Below are positions 22,537 to 28,145 of a stretch of DNA of 28,145 nucleotides, piece by piece. Location: positions 1 to 28,145 of the forward strand of contig JBKPIY010000098.1 of the NCBI GenBank assembly GCA_046730475.1, read 5' to 3'. The DNA comes from JBKPIY01 sp046730475. GTDB lineage: Bacteria; Actinomycetota; Thermoleophilia; Solirubrobacterales; 70-9. The translations under genes were made by a program, and so were the position numbers. Under the pieces are notes generated by a model. The model searched no databases. It saw only the letters and a list, made by a program, of their open reading frames with translations, and was not told where the DNA came from. Within the stretch, counting starts at the first letter, position 1; the number at the start of each line of letters is the position of its first letter.

Positions 22537-23199
22537 ATGGAGGGTCAGGCGTCTCCCAACGACCGCGAGCCGGTTCGCTTCCTGGTCTTCTCGGCTTCAC
22601 TGAGGGCCGGCTCGCTCAACAGCCGGCTGGCCCGGCTGGCGGCGGCCACGATCGAGGCCAACGGCGGGATCATCGATTCGACCTCGATGCCCGACTTCGA
22701 AACCCCGTCATACAACGCCGACGTCCAGGCCGACGAGGGCTTTCCGGCCGGCGCGGATCGGCTACGCGAATGCATCGTCTCCAATGACGCGTTCGTGATC
22801 AGCTCACCCGAGTACAACGCCTCGATGCCGGGACTACTGAAGAACACGATCGACTGGGTCTCTCGCTTCAGCCCGCAGCCCTTCAACGAGAAGCACGGAC
22901 TGCTGCTGTCGGCGTCGCCGTCGATGATCGGCGGCAACCGGGGGCTGTGGGCGCTTCGTGTCCCCTTCGAGCACCTGGGCGCCCGGATTTATCCGGACAT
23001 GTTCTCCCTGGCTCAGGCGCACCAGGCCTTCGACGGAGACGACCACATCGCTGACCAACTGCTGCGGGAGCGCTTCGAGCACAACATCGTCGGCTTCATG
23101 GATCTCGTCGAGGCCACCAAGCACTACCCGTGCGTCAGGACGCGCTGGGTCGAATACCTGGGCGAGCGCCCAGACCCGGCTACGGATCGGGTCGAATAG
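22537..23199 (+). CDS. NADPH-dependent FMN reductase family (flavodoxin-like quinone/flavin reductase)
   Basis: 220 residues from ATG 22537. The flavodoxin-fold FMN phosphate loop is LVFSASLRAGSLNSR (S-x-R-x-x-S-x-N) at ~17-30. The isoalloxazine-contacting loop is SPEYNASMPGLLKNTIDWVS at 90-109, and a third flavin-site strand is GGNRGLWALR. It uses NAD(P)H to reduce FMN or quinones; some relatives reduce chromate or iron chelates. Longer upstream readings are Arg/Ser-rich and rejected. It is 246 bp upstream of the encapsulated ferritin gene on the same strand, so it could supply electrons for iron release; this link is inference only. Confidence 0.88.
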   Translation: MEGQASPNDREPVRFLVFSASLRAGSLNSRLARLAAATIEANGGIIDSTSMPDFETPSYNADVQADEGFPAGADRLRECIVSNDAFVISSPEYNASMPGLLKNTIDWVSRFSPQPFNEKHGLLLSASPSMIGGNRGLWALRVPFEHLGARIYPDMFSLAQAHQAFDGDDHIADQLLRERFEHNIVGFMDLVEATKHYPCVRTRWVEYLGERPDPATDRVE

Positions 23200-23445
23200 C
23201 GGGCGGCGGCGGGCGCTCAGCGCCCTGCCCCATGGGCATGGAGTGCTGGCACCGAAAGTTGCAGCGATCGGTGACGAGAGACGACACCCCCTTCCGTCGG
23301 TGAGGTCCTCGATCGCGAGGTCGGTGGTGTAGCCGCCGTAGGAGTAGACCCTCTCGGAGCGACACCCGTCGGTCACCGCGAGGCGATCCCTGCCTTGCTT
23401 CACCCACGCTCGTACCTTGATCGCCAAGCCTGAAAGGATGTCGCC

Positions 23446-23838
23446 GTGGGATTCGACCAGTACCACGAGCCCGCCTCGGAGCTTCCCCCCGAGACCCGGA
23501 CCTTCGCCCGGCTCTGCGCCTCGTTGACCGAGGAGGCCGAGGCGATCGGCTGGTACGAGCAGCGGATGGCGGTCGAGCCCGACCGCGAGGCGCGCGCGAT
23601 CATGCGCGACGCCCAGGGCGAGGAGTTCAAGCACTTCTCCATGGCCCTCGAGTTCCTGCTGCGCCGCACGCCGCTGTGGCGCGAGATCGCCGAGGGAATC
23701 CTTTTCCAGGAGGGCGACATCGTCGAGCACGGCGAGGAGGCAGAGGAGGAGGCGACCGAGGAGGAGGCGTCTCGTGGGGCGCCCCTCGCCGGCAGCGAGT
23801 CGCTCGGCATCGGCGGGCTGCGCGGGAGCGGTGGTTGA
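23446..23838 (+). CDS. encapsulated ferritin (EncFtn), encapsulin cargo ferroxidase
   Basis: 130 residues from GTG 23446, with AAAGG 8 nt upstream. A half-ferritin of two helices that must dimerise to form a ferroxidase centre. The diiron residues align with the Rhodospirillum EncFtn set: E30 (LTEEAEAIGWYEQR), E60 and H63 (QGEEFKHFSM), with W36/Y37 at the secondary sites. The C-terminus carries an encapsulation signal SESLGIGGLRG (117-127), the peptide that docks inside the shell. An acidic linker (~93-108, EHGEEAEEEATEEEAS) separates core and peptide. It oxidises Fe(II) inside the encapsulin for iron storage and protection from Fenton chemistry. Its stop overlaps the shell gene start, so both are coupled. 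Confidence 0.92.
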   Translation: MGFDQYHEPASELPPETRTFARLCASLTEEAEAIGWYEQRMAVEPDREARAIMRDAQGEEFKHFSMALEFLLRRTPLWREIAEGILFQEGDIVEHGEEAEEEATEEEASRGAPLAGSESLGIGGLRGSGG

Positions 23839-24638
23839 GCCATCTGCTTCGAGAGCACGCTCCCGTGACGGGGACGGGATGGGATCTGCTCGACACGGAG
23901 GCCCGGGAGCGGCTGGAGCCTGCCCTCGCCGCGCGCAGGCTCGTCGACTTCTCCGGACCTCACGGCTGGGAGCATTCGGCGACGAACCTCGGTCGCACCC
24001 AGCCGGTCGCCGACGCGGCGGAGGAGGGCGTCACGGCGCTGCAGCGGCGCGTCCTCGGCCTGGTCGAGCTGCGAGCGCGGTTCTCGGTCGCGCGCTCGGA
24101 GCTGGACGACGCCGACCGCGGAGCCGAGGACGTCGACCTCGAGGCGCTCGATGAGGCCGCCCAACGGATCGCACGGGCCGAGAACGCCGCGGTCTTCAAC
24201 GGCTGGAGCGCCGCCGGAATCACCGGTGTAATCGAGGCGTCCACGCAGGAGAAGATCACCCTCGGCGAGGACTGCGAGCGCTACCCCCGCCACGTCGCGA
24301 AGGCGGTCGATGCCCTCCGCGCAACCGGGATCGAAGGGCCCTACGGGCTGGCGCTCGGCCCGGAGGCGCACACCCGGGCGCTCGAGACCAGCGAGCACGG
24401 GGGCTATCCCCTGCTCGAGCATCTCCGCGAGATCCTCGGAGGGCCGATCGTCTGGGCCCCAGCCGTAGAGGGTGGCGCGGTGCTCAGCATGCGGGGGGGC
24501 GACTTCCTGTTCGAGAGCGGTGAGGACCTCTCGATCGGATGGGAAAGCCACGACGCGGACGCGGTTCACCTCTATCTCGAGGAAAGCTTCAGCTTCCGGG
24601 TGGCGACGCCCGAGGCGGCCGTCGCGCTTCCGGCCTGA
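23835..24638 (+). CDS. family 1 encapsulin shell protein (linocin M18, HK97 fold)
   Basis: 267 residues starting at TTG 23835, which overlaps the ferritin stop (TTGA). The N-terminus MSHLLREHAPVTGTGW and ARRLVDFSGPHGWEHSATNL match the family start exactly. Later signatures are RAENAAVFNGWSAAGITGV, GPYGLALGPEAHTRALETSE and GGAVLSMRGGDFLFESGEDL, ending SFSFRVATPEAAVALPA. The length (~265) fits a T=1, 60-subunit shell of about 24 nm. The shell sequesters the EncFtn cargo through its C-terminal peptide and lets iron in through pores. The alternative start at 23676 would read through the ferritin gene in another frame and is rejected. No neighbouring peroxidase or second cargo gene is seen. Confidence 0.95.
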   Translation: MSHLLREHAPVTGTGWDLLDTEARERLEPALAARRLVDFSGPHGWEHSATNLGRTQPVADAAEEGVTALQRRVLGLVELRARFSVARSELDDADRGAEDVDLEALDEAAQRIARAENAAVFNGWSAAGITGVIEASTQEKITLGEDCERYPRHVAKAVDALRATGIEGPYGLALGPEAHTRALETSEHGGYPLLEHLREILGGPIVWAPAVEGGAVLSMRGGDFLFESGEDLSIGWESHDADAVHLYLEESFSFRVATPEAAVALPA

Positions 24639-24879
24639 GCCCCCGTTACCACCCGGCGCCGAGCCCCTCACCCGCGACCTGTCGAGGGGCACGATCTGGC
24701 TTGATCGCCGTCCAACGGCCAGCGGAACATTGAGTCTCCGGCCGCCAGACCTCCACCCCTCCTCGCCTGATCCGCCCGCGGCGGGTGCAAAGCTACTGGC
24801 GCGGGAGCTCGCCGCCGCGATCCGCGACAGCCTCGCACCGAGCTGACCGCTCGTCGCGAGGACACGCTCGCCGGGCGAA

Positions 24880-25194
24880 CTAGCCGCCCAGTGGTGATGG
24901 CGGGATGCGCGTCTCGCCGTGCACCGCCGGGATCAGCAGCGCGATGTCATCCACGAAGCACCAGGACCACTCCTCCCCCGGTTCCAGCGAGCGAATCAGC
25001 GGGTGGCCGCTGCTTCGGGCATGAGCGCTGGCGTGGCGGTTGGGCGAGTCGTCACAACACCCCACCTTTCCGCACTCCAGGCAGATCCGCAGATGTAGCC
25101 ATGGGTCTCCGGTGGCCAAGCACTCCTCGCAGCCCTCGACGGACTCGGGGAGCTCGGTGATCTGAACATCATCGAGATGGGTGCAGGAGGCCAT
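24880..25194 (-). CDS. UBP-type zinc-finger protein
   Basis: 104 residues from ATG 25194. A ZnF-UBP domain fills most of the protein: Cys/His ligands are visible in MASCTHLDDV, EGCEECLATGDPWLHLRICL, ECGKVGCCDDSPNRHASAHA and SSGHPLIRS. In eukaryotes this fold binds the free C-terminus of ubiquitin; actinobacterial stand-alone versions are common, of unknown role, and possibly bind a ubiquitin-like or other C-terminal Gly peptide. It lies in the same orientation 145 bp downstream of the NhaA-DsbA gene, an association often seen with redox or transporter genes. No strong ribosome-binding site; an alternative upstream start MYGKES would add 27 atypical residues. Confidence 0.85.
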   Translation of the reverse strand: MASCTHLDDVQITELPESVEGCEECLATGDPWLHLRICLECGKVGCCDDSPNRHASAHARSSGHPLIRSLEPGEEWSWCFVDDIALLIPAVHGETRIPPSPLGG

Positions 25195-25339
25195 TGGTTC
25201 GGCTTCTTGGCCCAGCCTAGAGGTCCGCCAGCCGCACGTGGATAGTCGCACCGCCATCGACTCTTTGCCGTACACCCAGCGTCGCGGGTACGACTCCGGG
25301 GCACATTGCAGTTAGCTTGAATCCAGCCGCTCTCTTCGC

Positions 25340-27310
25340 TCAGCCCACGCGCCGCGGCTCCGGCGGACGGTCCGCCTTCCTGAGGAGTGCGCGGCTCCTC
25401 GCTGCCCTCACGGCGGCAGTGAGGGTCCCGATGTCGTAAGCGCCTTGGTGGCGTCTCCCATTGATGAAGAAACTCGGCGTGCCGGCCACCCCGCTGGCGT
25501 CGGCAGTCGCGACGTCCTCTGCTACCCGACCCGCGTACTCGCGACGGCGGAGTTCGTCCCAGAAGCGCTCGACATCGAGGCCCAGCTCCGCCGCATGGCG
25601 CCTGAGGTCGGGGGGCGTCAATTCGTCTTGATCCTGGAGGAGCTTGTCGTTCATCTCCCAGAAGGTGCCCTGGGCGGCCGCAGCCTCCGTCGCCTCCGCC
25701 GCCATCTGCGCGTTGGGGTGGACGTCGTTGAGGGGAAGGTGGCGCCAGACGTAGCGGAGGTCGTCGCCGAACGAGTCGAGCAGCTCTCTGACAACGACCT
25801 CCGCCTGTCCGCAGTAGGGGCATTCGTAGTCGCCGTACTCGACCAGCGTCACGGGCGCATCCTCGGAGCCGCGGATGTGGTCACGGTGCGGATCGACATC
25901 CTCCGAGAGATCGAGCAGATCCTCGTAGGTACCGGCGATCTGGCGAGCCCTGACCTCGGCGGGCATCCGTCTGATCACCTGGAAGACGACCCAGGCGACC
26001 AGAGACGAGAGCACCGCCGCCGCGAGCACGCCGAGCTTCGCTTCCTCGAGCTCCCGGCCCTCGAAGGCGAGGCTCGAGATCAGCACCGAGACGGTGAACC
26101 CGACCCCGGCGACGGCCCCACCCCCGGCGATCACCGGCCAGCTCAGTCCCCGCCGCAGGCCGGCGAGCCAGGGCCGCGACGCGAGCCACGATGCGCCAAG
26201 GATGCCGAGCGGCTTGCCCACGACGTAGCCGAACATGATTCCGAGCGTGACCGGCGAGCTAACGGCGTCGCCGAGCAGCTGCCCGTCGACGTGGATGCCG
26301 GCGTTTGCGAGCGCGAACATCGGCACGATCACGTAGCTCGTCCAGGGGTGAAGCCCGTACTGAAGCCGCTCGTTCGCGGAGATCGCGGAGGCCACGCTCC
26401 GCTGGGCCGAGCGGGCGAGCTGGGGCGTGGGTTGCTCGCGGAAGGACCGCGTCAGCTCCGTCACCCGCTCGAGGTCGCCCCGTGCCGGCGGATACGCGCT
26501 CGTCGCGAGCCCAACCGCGAGCCCGGCGACAACCGGGTCGACTCCGGACTCGAACAGGGCGACCCAGAGAGCAACGCCGAGTAGCACCGCGACCTGCCTG
26601 CGCCAGGCGGCCGGCGCGTACCGGAGCGCCAACAAGATCAGGAAGAACGCGGCAGCGAGGCTGAGCGGGAGCCACGAGACGCTCTCCGTGTACACGGTGG
26701 CGATCACCACCAGGGCCACGAGGTCGTCGACCACCGCCAACGTCAGCAGGCGAAGGCGCAGGCGCGTAGCGCGCGGAGCCACGAGCGCCAGCACGCCGAG
26801 CGCCAGGGCGGTGTCCGTGGACATCGCGGCCCCCCACCCTTGCGCCCCGGCGCCCCTCGCGTTGAAAGCCAGGAAGATCACGACCGGCACCGCCATCCCA
26901 CCGAGGGCCGCGACCACCGGGATCGCCAGGCGCCGCCGCTCGCGTAGCTCTCCCGTGTCGAGCTCGCGCTTGGCCTCGAGCCCGACCACCAAGAAGAAGA
27001 AGGTCATCAGTCCCTCGTTCACCCAGTGCCGCAGGTCCAGGGAGATGCCCTCGGTTCCGAGACTGACCGAGAGCTTCGTCGTCCAGAACGACTCGTATGA
27101 ATCCGACCACGGCGAGTTCGCCCACAGAAGAGCCGCGACCGCCGCCCCCACTAGCACGACGGCGCCGCCGGTCTCGGCGCTGAGGAAGTCCCGAACCGGT
27201 GCCGCGAGGTTCCGCGCCCAGGCGGTCCGGCCCGTATACGTCGCAGCCCGCGCCGAGGTGGATCGGTCCGATCCGCTGTCCGGCGAGTCAGCTCCCGCTT
27301 GGGCGCTCAT
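25340..27310 (-). CDS. nhaA: Na+/H+ antiporter NhaA fused to a DsbA-like thioredoxin domain
   Basis: 656 residues from ATG 27310 (MSAQAGADSPDSG); longer readings upstream are Arg/Ser-rich and rejected. Residues ~40-435 are an NhaA antiporter with the family signatures LLWANSPWSDSY, MSTDTALALGVLALVAPRA (transport-site Asp) and the paired Asp in LAVVDDLVALVVIATV; it exchanges Na+ for H+ across the membrane. After a short linker (VFQVIRRMPAEVRARQIAGT) comes a DsbA/thioredoxin-like domain (~470-650) with CPYC at ~497-500 (EYGDYECPYCGQAEVVV) and a cis-Pro loop GTPSFFINGRRHQG. The fusion is typical of actinobacteria and a few others; the redox domain probably regulates or repairs the antiporter, but its role is unproven. 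No frameshift is present. Confidence 0.93.
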   Translation of the reverse strand: MSAQAGADSPDSGSDRSTSARAATYTGRTAWARNLAAPVRDFLSAETGGAVVLVGAAVAALLWANSPWSDSYESFWTTKLSVSLGTEGISLDLRHWVNEGLMTFFFLVVGLEAKRELDTGELRERRRLAIPVVAALGGMAVPVVIFLAFNARGAGAQGWGAAMSTDTALALGVLALVAPRATRLRLRLLTLAVVDDLVALVVIATVYTESVSWLPLSLAAAFFLILLALRYAPAAWRRQVAVLLGVALWVALFESGVDPVVAGLAVGLATSAYPPARGDLERVTELTRSFREQPTPQLARSAQRSVASAISANERLQYGLHPWTSYVIVPMFALANAGIHVDGQLLGDAVSSPVTLGIMFGYVVGKPLGILGASWLASRPWLAGLRRGLSWPVIAGGGAVAGVGFTVSVLISSLAFEGRELEEAKLGVLAAAVLSSLVAWVVFQVIRRMPAEVRARQIAGTYEDLLDLSEDVDPHRDHIRGSEDAPVTLVEYGDYECPYCGQAEVVVRELLDSFGDDLRYVWRHLPLNDVHPNAQMAAEATEAAAAQGTFWEMNDKLLQDQDELTPPDLRRHAAELGLDVERFWDELRRREYAGRVAEDVATADASGVAGTPSFFINGRRHQGAYDIGTLTAAVRAARSRALLRKADRPPEPRRVG

Positions 27311-27377
27311 CGTCCGGCTCAGCCTACGCGCGATCGGCTGAGCGGCCCGGGATGCGGCACGGCGTAGGATCCTGCGC

Positions 27378-27632
27378 ATGAGCGACGAGAGCATCACCGC
27401 CCGAATAGAGCGTCTCGTCACGGAGGAGAAGGATCTGCGCCAGCGCGAGCAGCAGGACGCCCCCGATGACGATGCCCTCAAGGAAGACAGGGAGAGGTTG
27501 CGCGCCGTGGAGGTCGAGCTCGACCGATGCTGGGATCTGCTGCGCCGGCGCCGGGCTCTGAGAGAGTTTGACCTCGACCCCGCGGGGGCCGAGGCGCGCG
27601 ACGCCAACGTGGTCGAGGGCTACGAGCAGTGA
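27378..27632 (+). CDS. DUF2630 family protein
   Basis: 84 residues from ATG 27378, divergent from NhaA-DsbA across only 67 bp. The sequence (MSDESITARIERLVTEEKDL then RQREQQDAPDDDALKEDRER and LRAVEVELDRCWDLLRRRRA) is a highly charged two-helix coiled-coil protein typical of DUF2630, a small actinobacterial family of unknown function. The end (LREFDLDPAGAEARDANVVE, then GYEQ) also fits the family. The two divergent genes must share promoter DNA, so co-regulation is possible. Confidence 0.85.
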   Translation: MSDESITARIERLVTEEKDLRQREQQDAPDDDALKEDRERLRAVEVELDRCWDLLRRRRALREFDLDPAGAEARDANVVEGYEQ

Positions 27633-27930
27633 CGCACTATCCCTCGAGGCAGATCCTCGCCGGAACCCTGTAAGCACGAACCGCCCACAGGCGCGGTCCG
27701 GATCTGTCCCGAGAATCTGCCCGGCTAAGACACGCGCTGGCACGATGGGCGGCGCGCCACCCGTCGGCGGCTAGCAACACCTGCCAGTCGATGTCTTGTT
27801 GGAGATTGTTCGCGCACTCCAGTGGTACCGCTGAGCGCTTCCTTCTGCTTCGCGCGCGAGGAGTGTGGTGCTGCTGGTTTAAGGCCGCTCCGTGGTATGC
27901 GTTGATCAGCCGGCGACGAGGGGGCCCTAA
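27633..27930. other. 298-bp stretch with no recognisable gene
   Basis: It lies between DUF2630 and the gene that runs off the window. Minus-strand frames give stretches such as LECANNLQQDIDWQVLLAAD but no family is recognisable and none continues cleanly, so nothing is called. Confidence 0.45.
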
Positions 27931-28145
27931 CCAAGCGCCCGCTCGATCCGCTCGCGCAGCCTGACGCACCGACGGTCTAACCCGCGCGCACATGAGCCGC
28001 AGGCCGTCCAGAAGCAGCTACCGCACGGCGGCACGGATCTCAGCGGGCTCTTCCATCCGCACGCGTGGACCCCGGCCGAGAGGGCCCGCGCCGAGCACAA
28101 GCTCGACGCCCTTGTGCGAGAGCTCAACCTGCACCCCGACTGGCT
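27931..28145 (+). CDS. start of an unrecognised gene cut by the window edge
   Basis: An open frame after a stop at 27928 runs to the window end. The last ~50 residues look coding and soluble (EPQAVQKQLPHGGTDLSGLF, HPHAWTPAERARAEHKLDAL, VRELNLHPDW). No in-frame ATG or GTG precedes them clearly, so the real start may be hidden by an indel or by a rare start codon. I recognise no family; the PHGGTDLSG and HAWTPAERA segments are the only possible signatures. Confidence 0.4.

Noticed and set aside
23199..23407. Minus-strand peptide containing RVYSYGGYTTDLAIEDLTDG upstream of the ferritin gene
   Set aside because: It looks protein-like for ~40 residues but has no start, no domain and lies in the presumed promoter region of the encapsulin operon; kept only as a note.
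23400..24692. Minus-strand open frame of 430 codons opposite the encapsulin genes
   Set aside because: It is the antisense shadow of the ferritin and encapsulin genes, whose identities are certain.
24640..24846. Plus-strand frame after encapsulin ending in KLLARELAAAIRDSLAPS
   Set aside because: No ribosome-binding site or recognisable start, and Pro/Arg-rich; not enough to call a third gene in the encapsulin operon.
1..28145. CRISPR array, phage module or toxin-antitoxin pair
   Set aside because: No regularly spaced repeats, phage structural genes or paired small antitoxin/toxin frames with recognisable motifs were found.

Overview
The window looks like chromosomal DNA of a high-GC actinobacterium, most likely in or near the Thermoleophilia (Solirubrobacterales or Gaiellales). 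The evidence is the strong GC bias at third codon positions, frequent GTG/TTG starts, a DUF2630 protein, an NhaA antiporter fused to a DsbA-like domain, small secreted proteins of a type common in that class, and an actinobacterial-style ydaO (cyclic-di-AMP) riboswitch. The taxonomic call is inference from gene content. There are no rRNA or tRNA genes and no CRISPR array.

Layout. 1-2.8 kb: an esterase, a GNAT remnant, a small conserved protein and a PadR regulator with a premature stop, overlapped by its membrane-protein partner. 2.8-5.3 kb: a repeat patch, a frameshifted P-loop kinase and a conserved unknown protein. 5.4-9.4 kb: a LuxR-type remnant, a full-length LuxR/TPR regulator, a flavin monooxygenase and a cysteine dioxygenase. 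9.6-11.6 kb: an IS1634-family element with inverted ends and an internal terminator. 11.6-14.5 kb: a double-ACT protein, an IS481 remnant, a TlpA-CcdA thiol-redox pair, and a sigma/anti-sigma remnant butted against an ion-channel remnant. 14.6-18.4 kb: a secreted protein, an OmpR-type two-component system, and an ECF sigma factor divergent from a cupin. 18.5-22 kb: a second IS481 scrap, a peptidoglycan-binding secreted protein behind a c-di-AMP riboswitch, a surface protein broken by a stop, and another secreted protein. 22.5-24.6 kb: an FMN reductase, then an encapsulated ferritin overlapping an encapsulin shell gene. 24.9-28.1 kb: a UBP zinc finger, NhaA-DsbA, DUF2630 and a truncated end gene.

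The strongest biological system is the encapsulin nanocompartment (about 23.45-24.64 kb). An EncFtn ferroxidase carries a C-terminal cargo peptide and is translationally coupled by a TTGA overlap to its HK97-fold shell, forming a self-contained iron-storage or peroxide-protection compartment. The cargo protein has an unusually acidic linker, and a flavin reductase gene lies just upstream. The second is the cyclic-di-AMP riboswitch in front of a cell-wall-binding protein.

A caution applies to the whole window. At least six genes are split by one- or two-base indels, mostly in short C or G runs, and two more are split by single in-frame stop codons. The indel pattern looks more like uncorrected sequencing error than mass gene decay. 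These genes are annotated by their reconstructed span with the breaks stated. By contrast, the truncated transposase, GNAT, LuxR, sigma and channel fragments are real remnants, because large parts of the proteins are absent.
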